Below, in pieces: positions 50,304-58,367 of a stretch of 64,000 bases of DNA. How positions within the stretch are numbered: position 1 is the stretch's first letter; every line of letters starts with the position of its first letter. A program made the position numbers and the translations under genes. The notes beneath the pieces were generated by a model. That model made no database searches and had not been told where the DNA came from. It was given only the letters and a program-made list of their open reading frames with translations. The stretch is from Lysobacter sp. Root916. GTDB lineage: Bacteria > Pseudomonadota > Gammaproteobacteria > Xanthomonadales > Xanthomonadaceae. The stretch lies in assembly GCF_001429785.1 (NCBI RefSeq), contig NZ_LMJF01000014.1:352529-416528 (forward strand). The letters run 5' to 3'.

Positions 50304-50600
50304 TCAACCGCAGCGCAGGCCGGTGATCGCGCCGCGGTCGTTGAGGTCGATGTTGATGCGGTCGGGGCGGTAGTCCATGGTCGCGCCCATGCCGGGCTTG
50401 AGCACGCGCGCGTCACGGCTGCCAGTGTCGCGCAGGATGCGGTTGGTGGTGTCGTCGTCGATGCCGCGGCCGATCGCCCAGCGCGCGCCTTCGGCATTGC
50501 ACTGGCCGCTGGGCGGGACCGCGGCGCCGGGCGGCGGCGGGGCGCTGACGCAGGCGGTCATCGACAACAGCAGCACGGTGGGCAGGACGAGGCGCGACAT
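50304..50600 (-). CDS. I78-family peptidase inhibitor, lipoprotein (second copy)
   Basis: A 98-residue predicted lipoprotein (lipobox MTAC, Cys at residue 17) with an I78-type domain: QCNAEGARWAIGRGIDDD, then ARVLKPGMGATMDYRPDRINIDLN and a C-terminal GLRCG. Identity to the neighbouring copy is modest outside the core, so this is an old duplication. MSRLVLPTVLLLSMTAC was chosen as start since it begins the signal peptide. Both copies are on the minus strand, between the RNase/barstar pair and the yprAB-like pair. Confidence 0.88.
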   Translation of the reverse strand: MSRLVLPTVLLLSMTACVSAPPPPGAAVPPSGQCNAEGARWAIGRGIDDDTTNRILRDTGSRDARVLKPGMGATMDYRPDRINIDLNDRGAITGLRCG

Positions 50601-50672
50601 GGCACGGCTCCGCGAGGATGAGGTGGACGCAGCCTGCGGCGGTCTGCGTGTGCGCGGCATGAAGGCGCCGCC

Positions 50673-51554
50673 TCAGTGCGGGCTCGCGGCTTCGGCCTCG
50701 ACCAGGCGTCGCATCAGCTGCGCCAAGGTCACCACGTCCTGGTGGTTGTGGGCGACCACGCGCCGCAGCAGGCCGGCGCCGCCGCCGCGCAGGTACTGCA
50801 GCCAGGCCGCCGGTGCCTGCGAACCGGGCAGGTCGTCTTCGCGCACGATCCGCAGCAGCTCGCGTTCGATCGTGGCCAGGCGGCAGTTCTCCCAAGTGCC
50901 GCGGTAGCGGCGCCGGGTCGGGAACAGCAGGTCGACGTGGTCCAGCGCTTGCAGCGGGTCCTCGATGCGGGCCAGGCGGTAGCGCGTTTTCAGCAGCGGC
51001 GCGTCGTAGCAGCGGCCGTTGTAACTGGACAGCACCGTGTCCGGCCGCAGCCACTGGGCGAAAGCCCGCAGCATCGCCGGCTCGGCCGCGAGCGAGGCGA
51101 TCAGCAGCTGACGCACGCGCAGGCCGTCGCCGTGCAGCGGATCGCGGTGCCAGTCGGCGGCGCCGATCATGAAGGCGCGGGTGCCGGTGCCGCCGGCCAG
51201 GCCGGTGGTCTCGGTGTCGAAGAACAGCAGCCGGCGCGGATCGACGCTGTCCTCGGCGCGCTTGGCGAAGGCCAGCGACAGCGCCTGCGTGGGCGATTCG
51301 CAAGCCAGATGCTGTTGGATCAGGCGCAGGCCTGGCGCGATTTCTTCGCCGGGCAGGTCGCGGTCCAGCGGTGCGCGCGGCATGGCCCACGCGTTCGGCG
51401 CGCGTTCGCGCACGCCGAGCAGGCGGCGCAGTTGTTCCAGACTGTGCTGCGCGTCCGGCGGCGCGTCCGGCGCGGGCGCCGATACGGACGGTGGCGCCGC
51501 CACGCCGCGCGCCTGCCGCTGCAGCAGGCGCAGCTTCTCGGCGCTGACGCTCAT
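50673..51554 (-). CDS. YprB/MrfB-like DEDD exonuclease
   Basis: A 293-residue RNase H-like exonuclease of the YprB family. The metal-binding acidic residues are visible: FFDTETTG (about 109-116), SYNGRCYDAPLL and AHNHQDVVTLAQL. In Bacillus subtilis the YprA-YprB pair (MrfA-MrfB) repairs mitomycin C lesions, with MrfB as the exonuclease. Its start overlaps the helicase stop by four bases. The N-terminal 80 residues are Pro/Ala-rich and variable. The MrfB role here is by homology and gene pairing only. Confidence 0.88.
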   Translation of the reverse strand: MSVSAEKLRLLQRQARGVAAPPSVSAPAPDAPPDAQHSLEQLRRLLGVRERAPNAWAMPRAPLDRDLPGEEIAPGLRLIQQHLACESPTQALSLAFAKRAEDSVDPRRLLFFDTETTGLAGGTGTRAFMIGAADWHRDPLHGDGLRVRQLLIASLAAEPAMLRAFAQWLRPDTVLSSYNGRCYDAPLLKTRYRLARIEDPLQALDHVDLLFPTRRRYRGTWENCRLATIERELLRIVREDDLPGSQAPAAWLQYLRGGGAGLLRRVVAHNHQDVVTLAQLMRRLVEAEAASPH

Positions 51555-53983
51555 GCCGCCGCGTCCGCGCGCAGCAGGCTCAGCACTTGCCGCGCCAGCG
51601 CCTTGGGCGTGGCCGTGCCGTCGCGTTCGTCGGCGGCCAGGGCCGGGCCGACGCAAGCCGGGCAGCCGGCGCGGCAGTCGCAGCGCTCGACCAGCTCGGA
51701 CGCGCGCGTCAGCAATTCGGCCTGGCGCGTCCACAGCGGTTCGCTCAGGCCGACGCCGCCGGGGAAGTTGTCGTACAGATACACCGTGGGCACGAATTGC
51801 TGCACTTCCAGCAAGGCGACCTCGCCGCCTTCGACGCCGCGCAGTTGGCCGCGGCCGTTGCGGTCGGCGGCCGCGAACCAGGCGCCGTCGCCGTTGCCCA
51901 CCGCCTTCTGCAGATCGCGCGCGTCGGCCATCACCGCCACCGTCGCCACCACGTGCAGGGCATGGCCGGCGCCGAGGAAACCGTCCAGCGCGTCCTGGCG
52001 CGAGGCGAAGGCCGAGCGCAGCACCGCCGCCGGCAGCTGCCACCACACCGCGGTGGTGTGCAGTTCCTGGTCGGGCAGGTTGACCGGGCCGTAACCGATG
52101 TTCTCGTGGGTGTAGTAGCGGATCTTCTTGTAGCCGGCCACGCGCCGGACCACGTGGACCTCGCCGTGGTGGCTGTCGCCCAGGCCGGCCTCGCCGCCGT
52201 CGAAGCGCTCCAGCACCTTGAGCTTGGTGTAATCGATCGAGTCGGTGTAGTAGTCGACGTGGGTGCGGGTGACGTAGGCCTTGCGCCCGTCCCAATCCAG
52301 CTTCTCCACCTGATACGGCGTGGACTGGATCATGTGGATCGCGCCTTCGTACAAGGTCAGCGCCGCGGCCGAGTAGTCGACCTCGGCGATGATGGTCTGA
52401 CGGCCGTCGCTGCGGTCGACCACCACGAAGTTGCCGTCGGCGACCGAGCGCAGGCTGACCGCGTTGGCCGGGTAGCTGTCGGCGATCCATTCCCAGCGCT
52501 CGCCCTCGCGGTGCAGCACCTCGGTTTCCGCCAGCGCCTCCAGATACACCTGCGGATCGATCGGGCCGTAGGCCTCGCCGACCTGGAACGGCAGCTCGAA
52601 GGACGCGCAGCGGATGTGATCGAACAGGATCAGCGGCTGGTCGGGCGCGATGCGCGCGTGCTCGGGCGGGCTATCGGCGAAGAATTCCGGATGCCGCACC
52701 ACGTACTGGTCCAGCGGCTGCGAACTGGCCACCAGTACGCCCAGAGCGGGGCGCTGGCGGCGGCCGGCGCGGCCGAAACGTTGCCAGGTCGCGGCGACCG
52801 AGCCCGGATAGCCGTTGAGCACCACCGCATCCAGGCTGCCGATGTCCACGCCCAGCTCCAGCGCCGAGGTCGAAACGATGCCGTCGACGCGGCCGTCGCG
52901 CATCGCCCGCTCGGCCTCGCGGCGCTCGCCGGGCAGGTAGCCGCCGCGGTAGGCGCGGATCCGCGCCGGCTTGCGCGGGTCGTGATCGAACACGTCCTTG
53001 AGGTACTTGGTCAGCACCTCCACCATCAGCCGGCTCTGCGCGAACACCAGAGTCTTGAGCCCGGACTTGATCGCGATGCGCGCGATGCGGTTGCTCTGCG
53101 AGCGCGCCGACGCGCGCAGGCCGAGGTCGGCGTTGACCACCGGCGGATTCCACAGCAGCACGTGCTTGTCGCCGCTGGGCGCGCCGGAATCGACGATCGC
53201 GCGCACCGGCGCTTCGATCAGGGCCTGCGCGTGCGCCTGCGGATTGCCGATGGTGGCCGAGCACAGAATGAACTGCGGATTCGCGCCGTAGAACGCGCAC
53301 ACCCGCTTCAGCCGCCGCAGCACGTTGGCGACGTGGCTGCCGAACACGCCGCGGTAGGTGTGGATCTCGTCGATCACCACGTAGCGCAGGTTCTCGAAGA
53401 ACTGCGCCCACTTGGTGTGATGCGGCAGGATCGCCTGGTGCAGCATGTCCGGGTTGGATACCACGATGTCGCCGTGCAGGCGGATCGCCTGGCGCGCATC
53501 GCCTGGGGTGTCGCCGTCGAAGGTGAAGGCTTTCACCCCGAGCTCGCCGGCGCGATTGAGCTCCAGCAGTTCGGCGACCTGGTCCTGGGCCAGGGCCTTG
53601 GTCGGGAACAGATACAAAGCCTTGGCGCCGCCGGCCATCGCCGCCGACAGCACCGGCAGGGTGTAGCACAGCGATTTGCCCGAGGCGGTCGGGGTGACCA
53701 CGGCGACGTGCTCGCCGGCCTGGGTCGCGGCCCAGGCCTCGGCCTGATGGCTGTACAAGCGCTCGATGCCGCGCGCGCGCAGGGCCGCCCGCAGGGCCGC
53801 GGGCACGTCCTCGGGCAGGGGCGCGTAGCGGCCCTCGCGCCCCGGCAGCACGTAGTGGCCGGTGATGCGGTCGGCGTAGCGGCGGCCCAGGGCCTGCACC
53901 AGCGCGGCGCCGTCGCCGCGCTGGCCCTGCGCCGGCACCAGGCCGCGTTCGTCGTCGTCGTGACGCGCCAATGCCTGTGCCAT
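51551..53983 (-). CDS. YprA/MrfA-like DEAD/DEAH helicase with DUF1998 zinc domain
   Basis: An 810-residue superfamily 2 helicase. The Q/Walker A region reads SHQAEAWAATQ then TPTASGKSLCYTLP, and Walker B reads VVIDEIHTYRGVFGSH. Motif VI is in GRAGRRQRPALGV, and the C-terminal DUF1998-type domain has four cysteines in ERCDCRAGCPACVGP near residue 775. This is the YprA/MrfA (and Hrq1-like) architecture. The gene overlaps the YprB-like exonuclease gene by four bases, as in the known mrfAB pair. MAQALARHDDDERG was chosen as start; upstream frame is unrelated. Confidence 0.92.
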   Translation of the reverse strand: MAQALARHDDDERGLVPAQGQRGDGAALVQALGRRYADRITGHYVLPGREGRYAPLPEDVPAALRAALRARGIERLYSHQAEAWAATQAGEHVAVVTPTASGKSLCYTLPVLSAAMAGGAKALYLFPTKALAQDQVAELLELNRAGELGVKAFTFDGDTPGDARQAIRLHGDIVVSNPDMLHQAILPHHTKWAQFFENLRYVVIDEIHTYRGVFGSHVANVLRRLKRVCAFYGANPQFILCSATIGNPQAHAQALIEAPVRAIVDSGAPSGDKHVLLWNPPVVNADLGLRASARSQSNRIARIAIKSGLKTLVFAQSRLMVEVLTKYLKDVFDHDPRKPARIRAYRGGYLPGERREAERAMRDGRVDGIVSTSALELGVDIGSLDAVVLNGYPGSVAATWQRFGRAGRRQRPALGVLVASSQPLDQYVVRHPEFFADSPPEHARIAPDQPLILFDHIRCASFELPFQVGEAYGPIDPQVYLEALAETEVLHREGERWEWIADSYPANAVSLRSVADGNFVVVDRSDGRQTIIAEVDYSAAALTLYEGAIHMIQSTPYQVEKLDWDGRKAYVTRTHVDYYTDSIDYTKLKVLERFDGGEAGLGDSHHGEVHVVRRVAGYKKIRYYTHENIGYGPVNLPDQELHTTAVWWQLPAAVLRSAFASRQDALDGFLGAGHALHVVATVAVMADARDLQKAVGNGDGAWFAAADRNGRGQLRGVEGGEVALLEVQQFVPTVYLYDNFPGGVGLSEPLWTRQAELLTRASELVERCDCRAGCPACVGPALAADERDGTATPKALARQVLSLLRADAAA

Positions 53984-54168
53984 GTCCGCTCCTGCCTGGG
54001 GTAGGCGGCGAGTTAAGCCCGCGGCCGTCTCAGCCTGTGAGACGTTCAGCCAGCCCGCGCGCGCCGTGCGAGTCGCCGATTCGACGGCAGCGACGACGCC
54101 CGCGCCCGCCGCGTCCGCGATGCGGCGCCGCGACCCGCTAAAATGCGCCACCGTCCAGGCCCTGGCCC

Positions 54169-55848
54169 ATGCTCCGACTCACCGACATCAAGCTGCCGCT
54201 GGACCACGCCGAGCCGGCGCTGACCGACGCGATCCTGGCCCGGCTGGGCATCGGCGCCGACGAGCTCAACGGCTACACCGTGGTCAAGCGCAGCTACGAC
54301 GCGCGCAAGCGCGGTGCGATCGTGCTGATCTACACGGTGGACGTGGACAGCCCGCGCGCGCCCGAACTGCTGCGGCGCGCCCAGGCCGAGGCCGCGTCGG
54401 CGCGCGGCGCGGGTTCGCCGATCAAGCTGGGCCCCGCACCGGACACCACCTACAAGTTCGTCGGCCGCGCGCCGGCCCAGCTGCCGCTGCGCCCGCTGGT
54501 GATCGGCATGGGCCCCTGCGGCCTGTTCGCCGCCCTGGTGCTGGCGCAGATGGGCTTCCGCCCGATCGTGCTCGAACGCGGCAAGGCCGTGCGCGAGCGC
54601 ACCGTCGACACCTTCGGCCTGTGGCGTAAGAAAGTGCTCAACCCGGAGTCGAACGTGCAGTTCGGCGAAGGCGGCGCCGGCACCTTCTCCGACGGCAAGC
54701 TGTACAGCCAGATCAGCGACAAGCAGCACCACGGCCGCAAAGTGCTGACCGAGTTCGTCGCCGCCGGCGCGCCCGAGGAAATCCTCTACGTCAGCAAGCC
54801 GCACATCGGCACCTTCCGCCTGGTGTCGATGGTCGAGCACATGCGCGCGACCATCGAGGCGCTGGGCGGCGAGATCCGTTTCTCGCACCGGGTCGACGAC
54901 TTGCTGGTCGAGACCGACGCGGCCGGCGTGCGTCATGTGCGTGGCGTGACCCTGGCCAACGGCGAGCAACTGCGCGCCGACCACGTGGTCATGGCCCTGG
55001 GCCACAGCGCGCGCGACACCTTCGCCATGCTGCACGCGCGCGGCGTATACGTGGAGGCCAAGCCGTTCTCGATCGGCTTCCGGGTCGAGCACCCACAGTC
55101 GTTGATCGACCGCGCCCGCTTCGGCCCGCAGGCCGGGCATCCGATCCTGGGCGCGGCCGACTACAAGCTGGTCCATCACTGCCGCAACGGCCGCTCGGTC
55201 TACAGCTTCTGCATGTGCCCCGGCGGCACCGTGGTCGCGGCCGCCAGCGAGCCCGGGCGCGTGGTCACCAACGGCATGAGCCAGTACTCGCGCAACGAAC
55301 GCAACGCCAACGCCGCGATCGTGTGCGGGATCACGCCCGAGGACTACGCGCCCTACGGCGAGGGCCCGCTCGCCGGCATCGCCCTGCAGCGGCATTGGGA
55401 AGCGCTGGCGTTCGAACTGGGCGGCGGCGAGTACGAAGCGCCGGCGCAGCTGGTCGGCGATTTCATCGCCCGCCGCGCGTCCAGCGAATTCGGCGAGGTG
55501 AAGCCCTCCTACACCCCCGGCGTGCGCCTGGGCAGCCTGGACGCCTCGCTGCCCGGCTATGCGATCGAAGCGATCCGCGAAGCGCTGCCGGCTTTCGACA
55601 AACAGCTGCGCGGCTTCGCCATGCACGACGCGATCCTGACCGGGGTGGAGACGCGCACTTCCTCGCCGGTGCGCATCGCGCGCGGCGCCGACGGCCACAG
55701 CCTCAACACCCGCGGCCTGTTCCCGGCCGGCGAAGGCGCGGGCTACGCCGGCGGCATCCTTTCGGCCGGCGTGGACGGCATCAAGACCGCCGAGGCGGTG
55801 GCGCTGAGCCTGCTGGCCGATCTGGCGCGCGCCGGCGCGAACGCCTGA
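54169..55848 (+). CDS. FAD-dependent oxidoreductase, COG2509-like
   Basis: A 559-residue flavoprotein. A small N-terminal domain (about 1-90, LRLTDIKLPLDHAEPALTDA) precedes the FAD Rossmann motif VIGMGPCGLFAALVLAQMGF at about 108-127. FGEGGAGTFSDGKLYSQI and the C-terminal GLFPAGEGAGYAGGILSAGVDGIKTAEAV are characteristic of this predicted dehydrogenase family. The physiological substrate is not known. A methyltransferase gene follows after four bases. Confidence 0.9.
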   Translation: MLRLTDIKLPLDHAEPALTDAILARLGIGADELNGYTVVKRSYDARKRGAIVLIYTVDVDSPRAPELLRRAQAEAASARGAGSPIKLGPAPDTTYKFVGRAPAQLPLRPLVIGMGPCGLFAALVLAQMGFRPIVLERGKAVRERTVDTFGLWRKKVLNPESNVQFGEGGAGTFSDGKLYSQISDKQHHGRKVLTEFVAAGAPEEILYVSKPHIGTFRLVSMVEHMRATIEALGGEIRFSHRVDDLLVETDAAGVRHVRGVTLANGEQLRADHVVMALGHSARDTFAMLHARGVYVEAKPFSIGFRVEHPQSLIDRARFGPQAGHPILGAADYKLVHHCRNGRSVYSFCMCPGGTVVAAASEPGRVVTNGMSQYSRNERNANAAIVCGITPEDYAPYGEGPLAGIALQRHWEALAFELGGGEYEAPAQLVGDFIARRASSEFGEVKPSYTPGVRLGSLDASLPGYAIEAIREALPAFDKQLRGFAMHDAILTGVETRTSSPVRIARGADGHSLNTRGLFPAGEGAGYAGGILSAGVDGIKTAEAVALSLLADLARAGANA

Positions 55849-55852
55849 GCGC

Positions 55853-56491
55853 ATGAGCGGCAAACCGCATTCGCCGTCCTGCGAGCGCAACCGCGAGCCG
55901 ATTCTGGCGGTGCTGCGGCGCCACCTGCCGGCGCGCGCGAACGTGCTCGAGATCGGCAGCGGCACCGGCCAACACGCGGTGCATTTCGCCGCGGCGATGC
56001 CGGGCTGGGTCTGGCAATGCTCCGATCGTGCCCAACACCTGCCCGGCATCCGCGCCTGGCTGGACGAGGCCGCGCTGGCCAATACGCCGCCGCCGTTCGA
56101 GCTGGCGGCGGTGACCGCGCCGGTACCCGGATTCGCGCCGCCGCCGCGCATCCCCACCGATCCGGTGGCGTTGCGCTCGGGCTACGACGCGGTGTTCAGC
56201 GCCAACACCCTGCACATCATGGGCTGGCCGCAGGTCGAGGCGGTGTTCGCCGGCCTGGCGACGGTGCTGGCCGATGCCGCGACCGTGGCGATCTACGGCC
56301 CCTTCAATTACGCCGGCGCCTACACCAGCGACAGCAACCGCGACTTCGATGGCTGGCTCAAGCAGCGTGATCCGGTCTCGGGCATCCGCGATTTCGAAGC
56401 GGTCGACGCGCTCGCCCGCGGCATCGGTCTGGACCTGGTCGACGATGTCGAGATGCCGGCTCATAACCGCAGTTTGATTTGGCGGCGCTGA
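55853..56491 (+). CDS. DUF938-family SAM-dependent methyltransferase
   Basis: A 212-residue predicted methyltransferase. It opens with PSCERNREPILAVLRRHLP, and the SAM motif VLEIGSGTGQHAVHFA lies at about 31-46. The DUF938 pattern continues with NTLHIMGWPQVEAVF (about 114-128) and YGPFNYAGAYTSDSNRDFD. The target is unknown. It is four bases after the FAD oxidoreductase gene and so is co-transcribed. Confidence 0.9.
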   Translation: MSGKPHSPSCERNREPILAVLRRHLPARANVLEIGSGTGQHAVHFAAAMPGWVWQCSDRAQHLPGIRAWLDEAALANTPPPFELAAVTAPVPGFAPPPRIPTDPVALRSGYDAVFSANTLHIMGWPQVEAVFAGLATVLADAATVAIYGPFNYAGAYTSDSNRDFDGWLKQRDPVSGIRDFEAVDALARGIGLDLVDDVEMPAHNRSLIWRR

Positions 56492-56527
56492 TCGGCTCGG
56501 GCATGTAGTCGCTTGTGATCCGTGAGT

Positions 56528-56623
56528 ACAACTCTTAAGTTGTTTTTCAGGTTAACAACTTATGAGTTGTTTTACATTTAACAACTTATCGCTTGTATTT
56601 ATGATATACAAGTTATGAGCTGT
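56528..56623. promoter_or_regulatory. Four regularly spaced palindromic operators upstream of hipBA
   Basis: Four 16-base sites related to ACAACTTATGAGTTGT start at 56528, 56555, 56581 and 56608, i.e. every 26-27 bases. The first two are near-perfect inverted repeats (ACAACT...AGTTGT); sites three and four have a degenerate half. In Escherichia coli HipB binds four operators upstream of hipBA, so these are the expected HipB sites, with a different sequence. A TATGAT box at 56600-56605, between sites three and four, is a candidate -10. The segment is very AT-rich compared with its surroundings. Confidence 0.82.
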
Positions 56624-56645
56624 AATTTGATATGAGGAGCGCTCC

Positions 56646-56897
56646 ATGGACTACACCGTGCGGACGGTCGGACAACTGGAGCCCCTGCTGAAAGGCTTCC
56701 GGAAAGCCAAGAAGTACAGTCAGGCGAACTTGGCGCACCGTCTGGGCATCACTCAGCAGGCGCTGTCCGCGCTGGAGCGCGACCCTGAAAGCGCGAGCTT
56801 CTCGCGCTTGCTGCAGATACTGGCCGCGCTCGACGTCGAAATCTTGTTGCGCGACCGAAAGTCGGGCGCCGATGAAGGTCAGCCTGGGCACTGGTGA
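56646..56897 (+). CDS. hipB: HipB-like antitoxin (XRE family)
   Basis: An 83-residue helix-turn-helix protein that represses its operon and neutralises HipA. The XRE-type HTH spans about residues 15-68 (KGFRKAKKYSQANLAHRLGI and QQALSALERDPES). The C-terminus ends in Trp (GHW), as in Escherichia coli HipB, whose final Trp is important for its stability. A GAGGAG ribosome-binding site precedes the ATG. The hipA start follows three bases after its stop. Confidence 0.93.
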   Translation: MDYTVRTVGQLEPLLKGFRKAKKYSQANLAHRLGITQQALSALERDPESASFSRLLQILAALDVEILLRDRKSGADEGQPGHW

Positions 56898-56900
56898 TCC

Positions 56901-58241
56901 ATGGCGCGTGCAAAACGTAGCGGTGCACTGACCCTATGGATGAACGGGGAGCGCGTGGGCCTGTGGCGAAACGCGCACGGCGAGGGGCAGGAACTGGTTT
57001 ATGACCCTGCCTGGCTGGCATCTCCGCGTGCCCGGCCGCTGTCGCTTTCGTTGCCGTTCACTCCGGCCAACGCACCGCATCGTGGCGACAAGGTGCGCCA
57101 CTACTTTGAGAATCTGTTGCCGGACAGCCAGAAGATCCGCGAACGATTGGCGGCCAAGTACGGGGCCGCCTCGCAACAGGCGTTCGACCTGTTGCGCGAG
57201 ATCGGCCGCGACTGCGTCGGGGCCTTGCAGCTGATGCCGGAGGGCGAGACCCCGCAGGACGTGCGTGCGATCCATGGAAAGCCGCTGGACGAGGCCGAGA
57301 TCGAACAGTTGCTGCGCGACGTGGTGCGTCCCGATGGCGCCGCCAACCAGGACCACGATACGGATTTCCGGATCTCGATCGCGGGCGCGCAGGAAAAGAC
57401 CGCGCTGCTCTGGCATCAAGACCGATGGCAGCGCCCGCTGGGGGCGACGCCCAGTACCCATATCTTCAAGTTGCCGCTGGGCCTGGTAGGCAACCTGCGC
57501 GTCGACCTGCGCGATTCGGTCGAGAACGAATGGCTGTGCTCGCGCGTGCTGCACGCCTACGGCATTCCGGTAGCCGAGTGCCGGATGATGCGATTCGGCG
57601 ACCAGCAGACCTTGGTGGTGCGACGCTTCGATCGCGAACTGGCGGCGGACAGGCGCTGGATCGTACGCATCCCCCAGGAGGATTTCTGCCAGGTGCTGGG
57701 GCAGCCGGCATGGCGGAAATACGAAGCCGATGGCGGCCCCGGCATGGCCGACATCCTGCGAGTGCTGGCGAACTCGGTTGAGCGCGAGGCCGATCGCGAA
57801 ACCTTCTATCGCGCCCAATTGCTGTTCTGGATGCTCGCGGCCACCGATGGCCATGCCAAGAACTTCAGCGTGTTCATAGGCGCGGGCGGCAGCTATCGCA
57901 TGACGCCGTTGTACGACGTGCTGTCGGCATGGCCGGTGACGGGGGCGAGTGCCGGAAAGATCCCGCAGCAGAAACTCAAAATGGCGATGGCCGTACGCAG
58001 CAAGAGCAACCACTACCGCATCGCCGAAATCCAACGCCGGCACTGGAACGCGATGGCGCGCTCGATCGGGCTGGGGATGGATTTCGAAAGCCAGATCGCG
58101 GACATCATCGACGCGACGCCGCGGGCGATCGCTCAGGTCGAACGCGAACTGCCCGCGAATTTTCCCGCGTATGTCGCCGACGCGGTGCTCGGTGGCTTGC
58201 GTCGGTCGGCCGAGAAATTGGCCTTGATGCCGGCGACGTAG
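56901..58241 (+). CDS. hipA: HipA toxin kinase
   Basis: A 446-residue Ser/Thr kinase; in Escherichia coli, HipA phosphorylates glutamyl-tRNA synthetase and promotes persistence. The N-terminal couple_hipA domain (about 8-115) is present. The P-loop motif ISIAGAQEKTALL holds Ser159, which matches the autophosphorylated Ser150. The catalytic Asp is in TDGHAKNFSVF (Asp316) and the metal-binding Asp in PLYDVL (Asp339). All key residues are intact, so an active toxin is expected. It forms a tight operon with hipB. Confidence 0.95.
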   Translation: MARAKRSGALTLWMNGERVGLWRNAHGEGQELVYDPAWLASPRARPLSLSLPFTPANAPHRGDKVRHYFENLLPDSQKIRERLAAKYGAASQQAFDLLREIGRDCVGALQLMPEGETPQDVRAIHGKPLDEAEIEQLLRDVVRPDGAANQDHDTDFRISIAGAQEKTALLWHQDRWQRPLGATPSTHIFKLPLGLVGNLRVDLRDSVENEWLCSRVLHAYGIPVAECRMMRFGDQQTLVVRRFDRELAADRRWIVRIPQEDFCQVLGQPAWRKYEADGGPGMADILRVLANSVEREADRETFYRAQLLFWMLAATDGHAKNFSVFIGAGGSYRMTPLYDVLSAWPVTGASAGKIPQQKLKMAMAVRSKSNHYRIAEIQRRHWNAMARSIGLGMDFESQIADIIDATPRAIAQVERELPANFPAYVADAVLGGLRRSAEKLALMPAT

Positions 58242-58367
58242 CGGACCCGCGCGGGCCGCTACGACACTGGCAACGCACCGGCCCATGACCGTATCGTCGT
58301 CTCGACGGCAGGGACGCTCGATCGACGGGCGTAGTCCCCGGCGCCGTCGCTCACGGAGCTCCCCCGC

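Noticed and set aside
56571..56605. Exact hipB -35 box
   Set aside because: TTTACA and TTTAAC boxes are present, but none has good spacing and similarity to the TATGAT box together, so only the -10 candidate is given.
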